Origin: CAVORB01 sp963736235
GTDB taxonomy: Bacteria; Pseudomonadota; Gammaproteobacteria; Chromatiales; Chromatiaceae
Assembly (NCBI GenBank): GCA_963736235.1
Contig: CAVTOR010000030.1
Coordinates: forward strand, 1 to 64,000
Reading direction: 5' to 3'
Length of the DNA stretch: 64,000 nucleotides
The notes beneath the pieces are model-generated. The model was not told where the DNA came from and did not search any database. It saw only the letters and a program-made list of their open reading frames with translations. Position 1 is the first letter of the stretch. The number at the start of each line of letters is the position of its first letter. A program made the translations under genes and the position numbers. Below are positions 28,902 to 38,644 of the stretch, piece after piece.

Positions 28902-29542
28902 TTCTCGCCGCCGGTCTCTCCGCTCCGGCGGCTCAGCCGCTCGACGCGGGCCGCCAGGCGTTCCACGTCGTCGCGCAGGGTGTCGGCCTGGCCGAGGAAT
29001 TCCTCGATCTCGTAGCGTGAGGGGCAGCAGCCGGGCCTCCTCCTGCAGATACTCCGTGAGGTCCAGGGAGAGATTTTCCGCCGAGTGCCGGCCCCAGCGG
29101 CCCGGCGGCGCGCACGCCCGAGCCGACCTGGTGGGCAAAGGTATCGCCGACCAGCCGCGAGAGCTGCTCCTCCCAGTCGACCTGGATTCCCGAGACCAGG
29201 TCGCCGAAGGCCTGGGCGAGATGGGTGTCGCCCTCGACCTGGACGTCCCCGGAGAAGAGCGGCTCCTCCTTGTGCCGGACCACGCCCATGCGGGCGAGCG
29301 CGAGCGGCGTGCCGCGCAGGGTGCAATCGGGCTCGCCGTCGTAGTCGCCGAAGAACTGGATGCCCGTGGGGCCGGGAATCAGGTACAGCCGGGTGCCGAA
29401 GCCCTTGATCTCGATCAGGATGACGCGCCCGTGCAGCGCGGCGAGCCGCAGCGGCGCCCTCCGGGTCGAGGGCGATATAGCGGTTGATTGCCTGCTCCAA
29501 CGCCGCGACCGCGACCTCCGGGAGCTCGACGCCCTCGCTCAC
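28898..29542 (-). CDS. ubiJ: UbiJ, SCP2-domain ubiquinone biosynthesis accessory factor, frameshifted
   Basis: Lipid-binding accessory protein of the Ubi complex. GTG start 29542 overlaps the ubiE stop (GTGA). In pieces the protein reads SEGVELPEVAVAALEQAINR, then (second frame) the SCP2-like core with GTRLYLIPGPTGIQFFGDY and VQVEGDTHLAQAF, then a frame change near 29100 to NLSLDLTEYLQEEARLL and another near 29020 to the coiled-coil tail EEFLGQADTLRDDVERL. At least three indels are needed. Position between ubiE and ubiB is the canonical gammaproteobacterial order, which supports the identification despite the breaks. Confidence 0.8.
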   Translation of the reverse strand: MSEGVELPEVAVAALEQAINRYIALDPEGAAAARRAARARHPDRDQGLRHPAVPDSRPHGHPVLRRLRRRARLHPARHAARARPHGRGPAQGGAALLRGRPGRGRHPSRPGLRRPGLGNPGRLGGAALAAGRRYLCPPGRLGRARRRAAGAGTRRKISPWTSRSICRRRPGCCPSRYEIEEFLGQADTLRDDVERLAARVERLSRRSGETGGEK

Positions 29543-30287
29543 AGCTTGTAGCCGCGGTGGATGGCGACGATACCGCCGCTCAGGTTGAAGAAGTCGCAGC
29601 GCTCGAGGCCCGCCTGCTCCATCATGGCGCGCAGGGTCTCCTGATCCGGGTGCATGCGGATGGACTCGGCCAGGTAGCGGTAGCTCTCCGCGTCCCCGGC
29701 GACGAGGCGCCCGAGAGCGGGCAGAACGGTGAAGGAGTAGAGGTCGTAGGCCTTCTGCAGCGGACGGCTGGTCGGGTGGGAGAACTCGAGCACCAGCGCG
29801 CGGCCGCCGGGCCGCAGCACCCGGAACATCTCCTCCAGGGCGCGCTGCTTGTGGGTGACGTTGCGCAGCCCGAAACCGATGGTGACGCAATCGAAGTGAT
29901 CCTGCGGGAACGGCAGCGCCTCGGCGTTGACCAGGGCATAGTGCAGGTTGCCCACCAGCCCGAGGTCGACCAGCCGGTCGCGGCCGCGCGTCAGCATGGC
30001 GGCATTGATGTCGGTGAGCACCACCTCGCCGGTGGGTCCAACGATGCCGGCGAAGCGCTCGGCGAGGTCGCCCGTGCCTCCGGCCAGGTCGAGCACCCGT
30101 TGCCCGCGCCGCACCCCGGCCAGCTCGACCGCTGGCGTTTCCACAGCCGGTGGACGCCGAGGGACATCAGGTCGTTCATCAGGTCGTAGCGGTCGGCCAC
30201 CGAGTCGAACACCGCCCGCACGTGGCCTGCCTTTTCCCCGACCGGGACCTGCTTGTAGCCGAAATGGGTGGTCTTGTCGTCGGACAT
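29539..30287 (-). CDS. ubiE: UbiE, ubiquinone/menaquinone C-methyltransferase, frameshifted
   Basis: SAM-dependent C-methyltransferase of quinone biosynthesis. N-terminus THFGYKQVPVGEKAGHV and FDSVADRYDLMNDLMS are diagnostic; motif I is VLDLAGGTGDLAERF, and FGLRNVTHKQRALEEM, LEFSHPTSRPLQKAYD and the C-terminus GGIVAIHRGYKL match UbiE well. One shift at ~30131-30142, after LGVHRLWK, separates the first ~50 residues from the rest; corrected length ~249, as expected. Shares a stop/start overlap with ubiJ. Confidence 0.88.
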
Positions 30288-30361
30288 GGCGGTGCCCCTT
30301 GCTGCGCTGTCCGGATTCTACACCAAACCCCCGCGGGTTGAGCCCCGCCGCCGCGGTCAGA

Positions 30362-30721
30362 TCACGAGGGCTTCTTGCGCTTGTGCCCGGCCTTCTCCAG
30401 CTCCGCCAGGTACTCCTTCCACAGGGATTCCTGGTTGGTTCCCAGGCCGTAGAGGTAGTCCCAGGAATAGATCCCGGTGTTGTGCTCGTCGTCGAAGTGC
30501 AGGCACACGGCGTAGTTGCCGACCGGCTCGATCTTGTCGATGTTCACGTCCTCCTTGCCGGTTTGCAGCACCCGCTGGCCGGGGCCATGCCCCTGCACCT
30601 CGGCGGAGGGCGAGAAGACGCGCAGGAACTCGCACGGCAGGTTGAAGTGCGAGCCGTCGCTGAAGCTGATCTCCAGCACCTTCGACTGGCGATGGAAATT
30701 GAGCTCGGTAGGTGTGGGCAT
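30362..30721 (-). CDS. DUF971 (GBBH-like N-terminal domain) protein
   Basis: 119 residues. The DUF971 pattern is clear: LEISFSDGSHFNLPCEFLRV, a central loop, VGNYAVCLHFDDEHNTGIYS and WDYLYGLG. These small proteins are homologous to the N-terminal domain of gamma-butyrobetaine hydroxylase and occur next to hslU and ubiE in many gammaproteobacteria; an iron-sulfur assembly or carrier link has been suggested for relatives, but the role is not settled. I chose ATG 30721 because GGAG lies 8 bases upstream; a GTG 9 bases earlier sits on the ribosome site itself. Confidence 0.85.
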   Translation of the reverse strand: MPTPTELNFHRQSKVLEISFSDGSHFNLPCEFLRVFSPSAEVQGHGPGQRVLQTGKEDVNIDKIEPVGNYAVCLHFDDEHNTGIYSWDYLYGLGTNQESLWKEYLAELEKAGHKRKKPS

Positions 30722-30798
30722 TGGGTTCACTCCAGGTGGATCGGGCGTTGCCCGACGTTCGCGTCAGGGTTCTCGGCGGCCATACCCGGCCGCAACGA

Positions 30799-32136
30799 TC
30801 AGAGGATGTAACGGGAGAGGTCGTCGTCGGCCGCAAGCTCGGATAGGTTCTGGTCGACATAGGCCGCGTTGACCGTGACCGTCACCCGGTCGAGGTCGGA
30901 GGCGTTGAAGGAGATGTCCTCCAGCAGACGCTCCATGACCGTATGCAGACGGCGCGCGCCGATGTTCTCGGTGCGCTCGTTGACCTGCCAGGCGATCTCG
31001 GCGATGCGCCGGATGCCGTCCTGGGTGAATTCCAGGATCACGCCCTCGGTGTTGAGCAGCGCCTTGTACTGGTCGGTCAGGGAGGCGTCCGGCTCGGTGA
31101 GGATGCGCACGAAGTCCTCAGTGGTCAGGGCCTTGAGCTCCACCCGGATCGGCAGGCGGCCCTGCAGCTCGGGGATCAGGTCGGAGGGCTTGGCCAGATG
31201 GAAGGCCCCGGAGGCGATGAACAGGATGTGGTCGGTGCGCACCATGCCGTGCTTGGTCGAGACCGTGCTGCCCTCCACCAGTGGCAGCAGGTCGCGCTGC
31301 ACGCCCTCGCGGGAGACGTCGGCGCCGCTGCCCCCGTGCTCTGAGCGCTTGGTGATCTTGTCGAGCTCGTCAAGGAAGACGATGCCGTTCTGCTCGGCGT
31401 TGGCCACCGCGGAGAGCTTGAGCTCCTCCTCGTTGATGCGCTTGGCCGCCTCCTCGTCCCTGAGCACCTTGAAGGCGTCGCGGATGCGCAGCTTGCGCCG
31501 CTTGGTGCGGCCCTGCCCGAGGTTCTGGAACAGGCCCTGCAGCTGGCTGGTCATCTCCTCCATGCCGGGCGGGGCCATGATCTCGACCCCGAGGGGTGAT
31601 GCGCTCACCTGGATCTCGATCTCCCGCTCGTCGAGCTCGCCGGCGCGCAGCTTGTCGCGGAACTTCTCACGCGTGGCGCCCGACGCGCCGGCGCCCCGGC
31701 TGTCGTCCTCGAAGCTCGCGGGCGGCGGCAGCAGGGCGTCCAGGACGCGCTCCTCGGCGGCGGCCTCGGCCTGGGCCGCGTTCTTGGTCATCTCCCGCTC
31801 CCGCGACATCTTCACCGAGACGTCCACCAGGTCGCGGACGATGGATTCGACGTCCCGCCCAACGTAGCCCACCTCGGTGAACTTGGTGGCCTCCACCTTG
31901 AGGAAGGGCGCGTTGGCGAGCCGGGCCAGCCGGCGCGCGATCTCGGTCTTGCCGACCCCCGTGGGACCGATCATCAGGATGTTCTTGGGGGTGATCTCGG
32001 AGCGCATGGGCTCCGCGATCTGGGAGCGCCGCCAGCGGTTGCGCAGCGCCACGGCCACCGCGCGCTTGGCGTCATCCTGGCCGATGATGTGCTTGTCGAG
32101 CTCGGCGACGATGCGTTGGGGGGTGATGTCCGACAT
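30799..32136 (-). CDS. hslU: HslU, ATPase subunit of the HslUV protease
   Basis: 445 residues, full length. AAA+ unfoldase: Walker A GPTGVGKT at 57-64, Walker B with IVFLDELDKI, the pore-loop motif GYVGRDVES, the intermediate domain in the middle, and sensor-2/C-terminus ERTENIGARRLHT, with the C-terminal DDDLSRYIL tail that docks into HslV. The frame is intact. It lies downstream of hslV with a 155-base gap, somewhat longer than the usual tight coupling. Confidence 0.96.
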   Translation of the reverse strand: MSDITPQRIVAELDKHIIGQDDAKRAVAVALRNRWRRSQIAEPMRSEITPKNILMIGPTGVGKTEIARRLARLANAPFLKVEATKFTEVGYVGRDVESIVRDLVDVSVKMSREREMTKNAAQAEAAAEERVLDALLPPPASFEDDSRGAGASGATREKFRDKLRAGELDEREIEIQVSASPLGVEIMAPPGMEEMTSQLQGLFQNLGQGRTKRRKLRIRDAFKVLRDEEAAKRINEEELKLSAVANAEQNGIVFLDELDKITKRSEHGGSGADVSREGVQRDLLPLVEGSTVSTKHGMVRTDHILFIASGAFHLAKPSDLIPELQGRLPIRVELKALTTEDFVRILTEPDASLTDQYKALLNTEGVILEFTQDGIRRIAEIAWQVNERTENIGARRLHTVMERLLEDISFNASDLDRVTVTVNAAYVDQNLSELAADDDLSRYIL

Positions 32137-32291
32137 GTGGGTCTGGGTCCGGCGTTGAAGCGTCCGCGGAACGCGGGCGGCGGGTTGGGTACAACCTTAC
32201 AAGGTGCGGGATCTCCCTGGATTCTCAAGGGCGGGCGCAGGCTGCGAGTTAACGGTCGCGCCGGAGGCCCCAGCGGGCGGCAATCGGGTCA

Positions 32292-32841
32292 CTAAGCGGC
32301 CTCGGATCCCAGCTCCTCCAGGACGAGATTGTGGTTGGTGTAGACGCAGATGTCCGCGGCGATGTTGAGCGCCCGCTCGACGATCTCGCGCGCCGAGAGC
32401 TCGGTGTTCTCCAGCAGGGCGCGGGCCGCGGCCTGGGCGAAGGCGCCGCCGGAGCCGATGGCCATCAGGTCGTGCTCCGGCTCGATCACGTCGCCGGTGC
32501 CGGAGATGATCAGCGAGGTGGTTGTGTCCGCCACGCACAGCAGGGCCTCCAGCCGTCGCAGCATGCGGTCCGTGCGCCAGTCCTTGGCCAGCTCCACCGC
32601 GGAGCGGGTGAGGTGGCCCTGATGCTTCTCGAGCTTGCCCTCGAAGCGCTCGAACAGGGTGAAGGCGTCCGCGGTCGCCCCGGCGAAGCCCGGCGAGCAC
32701 CCGCTCCTTGTAGAGCCGGCGCACCTTGCGCGCATTGCCCTTCATCACCGTCTGTCCCAGGGATACCTGGCCGTCGCCGCCGATGACCACGCCGCCATTG
32801 CGGCGCACCGAGAGAATGGTGGTACCGTGAAATGTCTCCAT
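32292..32841 (-). CDS. hslV: HslV, peptidase subunit of the HslUV protease, frameshifted
   Basis: Threonine peptidase of the proteasome fold. Starts METFHGTTILSVRRNGG; the catalytic Thr is at position 7, so a six-residue leader should be removed. GDGQVSLGQTVMKGNARKVRR follows, then a shift at 32688-32692 (one extra C in GCCCGG on the plus strand), after which AGATADAFTLFERFEGKLE and the C-terminal ADICVYTNHNLVLEEL are normal. Removing one base gives ~182 residues, the usual size. As hslU is perfect, I take this as a sequence error. Confidence 0.9.
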
Positions 32842-32989
32842 GTCCTCAGCCTGTTTGTACGTCACTGGCAGCGCATTCTACGCGAGGGAGCCGGCCGAGG
32901 CGCGGGCTGTCGGCTTGGACCGCTCGGGCGGCGGGTCTGTGCCGCGCCGCGAGAGCGCCTGCGTCGCGTCCCCGTGCGCGATCCTGATC

Positions 32990-33895
32990 TTAAGACCGCT
33001 TCTTCGCCCGCGGGTGCGCCTTGTCGTAGACCTGGGCCAGGTGCTGGAAGTCGAGGTGGGTGTAGATCTGGGTGGTGGCGATGTCGGCGTGGCCGAGCAG
33101 CTCCTGCACCGCGCGCAGGTCGCCGGACGACTCCAGCAGATGGCTGGCGAAGGAGTGGCGCAGAAGGTGGGGGTGGACTCCGCGGGCGGCGCCCTTGATC
33201 AGTGCCCACTGCTTCAGGCGTTGCTGGACCGTGCGCGGGTGGATGCGGCTGCCCCGCTGGCTGACGAACAGCGCCCGCTCCTCGGGCCCGGCGAGGCCGC
33301 CGCGCACGCCGAGCCAGCGCATGACCGCCTCCCTGGCCTTGGTGCCGACCGGAACGCGCCGGGTCTTGGCGCCTTTGCCGGTGACGGTCAGAGTGCCGTC
33401 CTCCATGTCGATGTCGCCGACATTCACGGAGATCAGCTCCGCGAGCCGTAATCCCGAGGAGTAGAAGAGCTCGATCATCGCCGCGTCGCGCAGGGGCAGG
33501 GGCTCGTCGTCTCCGGCATCGAGCAGGGCGCAGAGCTCGTCGGCCTCCAGGGTGGCGGGCAGCTTGCGCGCGACCTTGGGCGCACGCACCCCCTGGGCCG
33601 GGTTGTGGGCTGCGATTCCCTCGCGCAGGAGATACCGGAACAAGCTGCGCAGGCTGGAGAGCTCCCGCTGCAGGGTCTTGCCGGATACGCCGCCGCGGTG
33701 GCGGAGGGCCACGTAACGGCGCACCGTCTCCTGGTCGAGCCGCTCCCAGCCATCACGGCCCTCGCGCGCGAGCCAGTCGCGGACGCGGACCAGGTCGCGC
33801 CGGTAGTTGGCGAGCGTCTGGGGGGAGAGCCTGCGCTCATGGGCGAGATGGTGGAGGAATGCCTCCAGCCGATCGCCGCCGGCCGGCTCAGTCAT
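32990..33895 (-). CDS. xerC: XerC tyrosine recombinase
   Basis: 301 residues. SAM-like N-terminal domain (~1-90) and catalytic domain with the full set of active residues: R150 (SSGLRLAEL), K174 (TGKGAK), H243 and R246 (HPHLLRHSF), H269 (LLGHADIATT) and nucleophile Y278 (QIYTHLD). With XerD it resolves chromosome dimers at dif. Its neighbourhood (dapF, DUF484) is the canonical xerC context, so this is the housekeeping recombinase, not a mobile-element integrase. Overlaps the DUF484 gene by 8 bases. Confidence 0.93.
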   Translation of the reverse strand: MTEPAGGDRLEAFLHHLAHERRLSPQTLANYRRDLVRVRDWLAREGRDGWERLDQETVRRYVALRHRGGVSGKTLQRELSSLRSLFRYLLREGIAAHNPAQGVRAPKVARKLPATLEADELCALLDAGDDEPLPLRDAAMIELFYSSGLRLAELISVNVGDIDMEDGTLTVTGKGAKTRRVPVGTKAREAVMRWLGVRGGLAGPEERALFVSQRGSRIHPRTVQQRLKQWALIKGAARGVHPHLLRHSFASHLLESSGDLRAVQELLGHADIATTQIYTHLDFQHLAQVYDKAHPRAKKRS

Positions 33896-34573
33896 GGGCG
33901 TGGTTGAGCACCCCGAGCTTCTGGCTCACCACCTCGCCTAGGCGGTCGAGCAGCTCGGTGCCCATGTCGGGGCGGAAGCGCTTCGGGTCCGCGCTGCCGA
34001 CGGCAAGCACGCCCGACAGGGACTCGCCCCGGATCGGGATCAGGGCCGCGGACGCGACCTTCTCGCTCTTGTCGCCGAACAGGGCGCCGCTCGTTCGGGG
34101 TCCAGGGGGCCGCACAGGGAGTGCTCGCGGTCGAGGAAGTCCCGGAAGGCGCTCAACACGGCGTCCGGCTCCGTGGCGGCTTCGACCGGGAACAGCTTGA
34201 GCGTCACTTCCTCGGCGCTGAACTCCCGGCGCAGGCTGTCGCACAGGGCCGCCTCCACCCGTTCTTGGTCGGGAGCGGCGATGAGCTGCAGGATCAGGCC
34301 GTGCAGACGGCCGGAGAGGGTCTCGTAGTCCCGCGCCCGGGCGATCAGGTGGGCGAGGCGTTGGCGCTCGGTCTCGAGTTGCCGGCGCAGCACCGATACC
34401 TGATGCTCGATCAGGGACACGGCCGCCCCGGCGCCGTGCGGCACGCGCAGCCTCGCTACCAGGTCGGTGTGGCGCTGAAAGAAGTCCGGGTTGGACATGA
34501 GGAAATCGGCGACCGCCTCATCGCCGAGAGGCGCCTCCGTGCCCTGGGTGTTCTCCGCCTGCTCGGTGGTCAT
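33888..34573 (-). CDS. DUF484 protein, frameshifted
   Basis: GAF-like protein regularly found between dapF and xerC. Start ATG 34573 overlaps the dapF stop. The N-terminal part has VADFLMSNPDFFQRHTDLVA and VSLIEHQVSVLRRQLE, diagnostic of DUF484; near 34090 the frame changes and continues SGALFGDKSEKVASAALIPI to GEVVSQKLGVL. One indel restores ~228 residues. The biochemical role is unknown. Confidence 0.83.
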
Positions 34574-35400
34574 AGGTCGATTTCCCCCTCGTACACACTG
34601 ACCGCTGGTCCCTTCATCCAAACGGGTTGGGACTCTTGCCGCCACTCTACCACAAGATCGCCGCCGGGCAGGCTCACCCGCACGCGCTCGGCGAGCAGCC
34701 GCCAGCGGCGGCCCACGGCCACCGCGGCGCAGGCCCCGGTCCCGCAGGCCAGGGTCTCGCCCGAGCCGCGCTCGTACACCCGCAGCCGAATGTGCGCGGG
34801 GTCCAGCACCTGCATGAAGCCCGCGTTCACCCGCCGCGGGAAGCGCGGGTGGCGCTCGATCAGCGGACCCAGGCGGGACACCGGCGCGCTCTCCACGTCA
34901 TCCACCAGCAGCACGGCATGGGGGTTGCCCATGGAGACGGCGCCGATGCTGAGTGTCTCGCCGTCCAGATCGAGGGCGTAGCGGTCGGCCTCCGACTCCG
35001 CCTCGAAGGGAATGCGGGCGGGCGCGAACTCGGGTATGCCCATGTTCACGCGCACCTCGCCGTCGCCCTCGACGTAGAGGCGGATGTCCCCGCCCCGGGT
35101 GCCGACCGGGATCTCGGTCTTTTCGGTCAGCCCCTGGTCGCGCACGAAGCGGGCGAAGCAGCGCGCCCCGTTGCCGCACTGCTCGACCTCCGAGCCGTCG
35201 GCGTTGAAGATCCGGTAGTAGAAGTCGGTCTCCGGGCTGCGCGGCGGCTCCACCAGCAGGACCTGGTCGCAGCCGACGCCGAAGCGGCGGTCGGCGAGCG
35301 CCCGCAGTCGCTCGGCGTCGAGTTCGACCCGCTGGCGCACCGCGTCGAAGACGACGAAGTCGTTGCCGAGGCCGTGCATCTTGGTGAAGCGCAGGGTCAT
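34570..35400 (-). CDS. dapF: DapF, diaminopimelate epimerase
   Basis: Converts LL- to meso-diaminopimelate for peptidoglycan and lysine synthesis. 276 residues from ATG 35400; N-terminus TLRFTKMHGLGNDFVV is standard. The catalytic cysteines are Cys75 in EVEQCGNGARC and Cys ~219 in ETLACGTGACAA. Intact frame. The upstream partner lysA is separated from it here by ~3.9 kb, because an opposite-strand gene and a methyltransferase gene lie between. A 296-base gap upstream (35401-35696) shows no gene and should hold promoters for dapF and the divergent TIR-STAND gene. Confidence 0.95.
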   Translation of the reverse strand: MTLRFTKMHGLGNDFVVFDAVRQRVELDAERLRALADRRFGVGCDQVLLVEPPRSPETDFYYRIFNADGSEVEQCGNGARCFARFVRDQGLTEKTEIPVGTRGGDIRLYVEGDGEVRVNMGIPEFAPARIPFEAESEADRYALDLDGETLSIGAVSMGNPHAVLLVDDVESAPVSRLGPLIERHPRFPRRVNAGFMQVLDPAHIRLRVYERGSGETLACGTGACAAVAVGRRWRLLAERVRVSLPGGDLVVEWRQESQPVWMKGPAVSVYEGEIDL

Positions 35401-35696
35401 GGTCCGGCCTCGCATCTTTGCGCCCGTTTCCGTGCATTTCAGACGCGTGAGTTTATCCGACGCGGGGCTTTGCGGCAGCTAGGCCATGGTGCCCACCTGT
35501 CCCGAGCGCGGCTTATCCGGGTGATACTCGGCAGGTCTCCGAGCCGCATTCGCGGTTTCTTCTGCCTGGTGTTTCCACACGTGCCGAGTTGCATTCCTGT
35601 GCGCCGCCGTTACAGACTTCCGATCCTGGCTGAAGCGGAACGATCCGCGGGTCCTACGCGCGGGGCCGGGCGCGCCGGCGAAGGATAACGGGCGGC

Positions 35697-38579
35697 ATGA
35701 GCAGGACATCCAAACGATTCGGCATCGCGCTCTCGTTCCCGGGGGAGCAACGGCCCTTCGTCGCGCAGGTTGCTGGGCATCTCGCGGAGCGGATCGGGCA
35801 CGGGCGGGTGCTATACGACGCATACTACGAGGCCGAGTTCGCCCGGCCCGACCTGGATACCTACCTCCAACGCCTCTACCACGACGAGTCCGAGCTGATC
35901 GCCGTCTTCCTCTGCGCCGACTACGAGCGCAAGGAGTGGTGCGGTCTGGAATGGCGTGCCGTCCGGGACCTCATCAAGCGTCGGCGGGGCTCCGCCGTTA
36001 TGCTCCTGCGCTTTGACGACACCGAGATACCGGGGCTCTTCTCCACCGACGGCTACGTCTGGATCGGAGACGGACGCGACCCGATGGAGGCCGCCGACCT
36101 CATCCTTCAGCGTTGGCAGATCGAGGCCGGGCAGCCGCCGAACGCCGGACCCCCGGCCCTGGCCAAGCCCGAAATCGACCTCCTCAAGCTCCCCACGGGC
36201 GCGTCGAGCTTCCTTGGGCGGGAGGCGGAGTTGGCGCTGTTGGACGACGCCTGGGTTGCCGATGGCGGCACCCGGATCGTTGAGCTGGTCGCCCCCGGCG
36301 GGGTGGGTAAGACTGCGCTCGTCAAGCGCTGGCTGGACCGGCTGAAGGCGGACGGCTGGCGCGGAGCGGAGCGGGTGTACGGCTGGAGCTTCGGTAGTCA
36401 GGGCTCCGGCGAGGACCGCCAGGCGTCGGACGACGGTTTTCTCGCCGCCGCCCTGGCGTGGTTCCAGGTCGAGCACGACCCGGCCCTCGGCCCCTGGGGC
36501 AAGGGCCGGCTGCTGGCGCGGGCGGTGGTCGAGCGCCGCACCCTGCTGGTGCTCGACGGCGTCGAGCCCCTGCAATACCCGCCCGGCCCCCTGGCCGGGT
36601 CGCTACGCACGCCGGGCCTACAGGCCCTGCTGGTTCAGCTCGCGAGCGCCGGTCAGCCGGGCCTCATCCTGCTGACCACCCGCGAGCGCATCGCCGACCT
36701 CGCCGAGTACGAGCGTCGGGAGGACTATCCGGGAGGGTCCGTCGCGCGCCACGACCTGAGCAATCTGAGCCACGCTGACGGTGCCCGGCTTCTACACGAG
36801 CTTGGTTGCTGCCGCGCCGGGGCCGCGGCCATCGAGCCCGACGACCGGGAACTGGTCGAGGCCAGCCGCGAGGTCCGGGGCCACGCCCTTACGCTCGCTC
36901 TGCTCGGCGGCTACCTCGCCCAGGCCCACTGGGGCGATATCCGCCGCCGGGCCGAGGTGCGCCTGCAGGACGCGGACGAGACGAGGGGCGGCAAGGCCTT
37001 CCAGGTCATGGCCGCCTACGAGACCTGGTTCGCTCGAGAAGGCGAGCACGGCGCCCGGGAGCTGGCGGCTCTGCGGCTGATCGGGTTCTTCGACCGCTCC
37101 GCCGACGTCGGCTGTCTGGCGGCGTTGCGTGAGGCCCCGCCCATCCCAGGTCTCAGCGAGCCGCTGGTGGATCTCAGCGCCGTCCAGTGGAATATCACCC
37201 TCAGCCGGCTCGAGGAATGCGGCCTGATTGAGCGCGGCCCCTCCGACGGGAGCGGGGACTCCGCCGTCGACGCCCACCCCCTGGTGCGGGAGTACCTGGC
37301 TGCGCGCCTGCGTGAACACAGCCCCGACGCCTGGCGCGAGGGCCACCGCCGCCTCTACGAGCACCTCAGGGCCAGCGTCCCCTATCGCCCGGAAGGACTC
37401 GCGGGGTTGGAGCCTCTCTACGAGGCCGTCGCCCACGGCTGCCTTGCTGGATTGCACGAGCAGGCGTGGGAGGGCGTCTATATCCACCGCATCAGCCGAG
37501 GTAACGAGAAATACGTGATAGGGAAGCTCGGGGCCTTTGGCGCTGACCTGGCCGCCGTAGCCTGCTTCTTCGATGAACCCTGGTGGCGGGTCTCGCCCAC
37601 TTTATCCGCAAAGCACCAGGCTTTGTTGCTCAACCACGCAGCCTTCCGGCTACGCGCCCTGGGGCGGCTGGGAGAGGCGCTGGCGCCGTTCAGGGCTGCA
37701 CTGGAGATACGCCTTGGTCTGGCAGACTGGGTTAACGCCGCAATCACTGCGGGCAATCTGAGCCAGGCGGAGTTGGCGCTGGGACGGCTGGCGAATGCGG
37801 TTGAGGAGGCGGGGCGGTCGGTGGACTATGCCAATCGCAGCGGCGATGGCCACTGGCGGAAAGCGGCGTTCTCGGTCCTGGCCGACGCTTTGCATCAGCA
37901 GGGTCACTGGCATCCGGCTCGGGATCAATTCGCTGTGGCCGAGGCCATCCAGGCGGAGTGGCAACCTCAATTCGCCCTACTCTACGGCTTTGGTAGCTTC
38001 CTGTACTGCGACCTGTTGCTGGCGGAACCCGAGCGCGCCGCCTGGCGACGCGTCCTCTCGCTTCCCCCACGCGATGGCGACGGAGAGGGGCTACTGGATA
38101 CCTGCCGGGCCGTCGAGCAGCGGGCGGCGCAAACGCTATTATGGGCCGATCAACACGGCGGTCTGCTCGAACCCGCACTTGACCGACTTTCCCTCGCCCG
38201 TGCCGTTCTCGTCCGGGCACTGCTGGAGAATTCCCGATCCCGCGTTCTGGGCCCCGCACTGGGGCAGTTTTCGGCCGCCGTCGACGGCCTGCGCGCCGCC
38301 GGGCGGCAGGATCTACAGCCCCCCGGACTCATAGCCCGCGCCTGGCTCCACGCCCTCCTCGATGATCCCGACGCCGCCCGCGCCGACCTCGACGAGGCCT
38401 GGCGCATTTCATCGCGCGGCGGGATGCGGCTCCACATGGCCGACGTGCATCTGCACCGCGCCCGCCTGTTCGGCGACAAGGCCGAGCTGGCGCGTGCCCG
38501 CGCGCTGATCGAGGGATGCGGCTACTGGCGCCGCCGGGAGGAGCTGGAGGACGCGGAGACCGCCGCCGCCGACTGGTAG
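35697..38579 (+). CDS. TIR-STAND NTPase-TPR protein, putative NLR-like immune effector
   Basis: 960 residues, single intact frame. Residues ~5-145 form a TIR-type domain: GIALSFPGEQRPFV, LYDAYYEAEFARPDL, a strand ending FLCADYERKEWCGLEW, where E85 of the W-C-x-x-E motif is the expected NADase glutamate. After a linker, FLGREAELALL leads a STAND/NB-ARC-like ATPase with Walker A APGGVGKT (199-206), the YGWSFGSQGSGEDRQ segment and Walker B TLLVLDGVE (282-290), plus LLTTRER as sensor 1. The C-terminal third (~640-950) has Ala/Leu-rich helical pairs consistent with TPR-like sensor repeats. Family knowledge: bacterial TIR-STAND proteins commonly act in phage defence by depleting NAD when the sensor binds a ligand. 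No partner gene is adjacent, so it may work alone. Confidence 0.82.
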   Translation: MSRTSKRFGIALSFPGEQRPFVAQVAGHLAERIGHGRVLYDAYYEAEFARPDLDTYLQRLYHDESELIAVFLCADYERKEWCGLEWRAVRDLIKRRRGSAVMLLRFDDTEIPGLFSTDGYVWIGDGRDPMEAADLILQRWQIEAGQPPNAGPPALAKPEIDLLKLPTGASSFLGREAELALLDDAWVADGGTRIVELVAPGGVGKTALVKRWLDRLKADGWRGAERVYGWSFGSQGSGEDRQASDDGFLAAALAWFQVEHDPALGPWGKGRLLARAVVERRTLLVLDGVEPLQYPPGPLAGSLRTPGLQALLVQLASAGQPGLILLTTRERIADLAEYERREDYPGGSVARHDLSNLSHADGARLLHELGCCRAGAAAIEPDDRELVEASREVRGHALTLALLGGYLAQAHWGDIRRRAEVRLQDADETRGGKAFQVMAAYETWFAREGEHGARELAALRLIGFFDRSADVGCLAALREAPPIPGLSEPLVDLSAVQWNITLSRLEECGLIERGPSDGSGDSAVDAHPLVREYLAARLREHSPDAWREGHRRLYEHLRASVPYRPEGLAGLEPLYEAVAHGCLAGLHEQAWEGVYIHRISRGNEKYVIGKLGAFGADLAAVACFFDEPWWRVSPTLSAKHQALLLNHAAFRLRALGRLGEALAPFRAALEIRLGLADWVNAAITAGNLSQAELALGRLANAVEEAGRSVDYANRSGDGHWRKAAFSVLADALHQQGHWHPARDQFAVAEAIQAEWQPQFALLYGFGSFLYCDLLLAEPERAAWRRVLSLPPRDGDGEGLLDTCRAVEQRAAQTLLWADQHGGLLEPALDRLSLARAVLVRALLENSRSRVLGPALGQFSAAVDGLRAAGRQDLQPPGLIARAWLHALLDDPDAARADLDEAWRISSRGGMRLHMADVHLHRARLFGDKAELARARALIEGCGYWRRREELEDAETAAADW

Positions 38580-38644
38580 AGTCCGTTGCGCGGACCCTTC
38601 GCTGGACCGCGGCGCGGACCCGGACCTTCGGCGGCCGGGGATCC

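Noticed and set aside
32990..33895. Integrase of a mobile element next to the TIR gene
   Set aside because: The tyrosine recombinase is XerC by context (dapF-DUF484-xerC-hslV) and motifs; it is not an island integrase.
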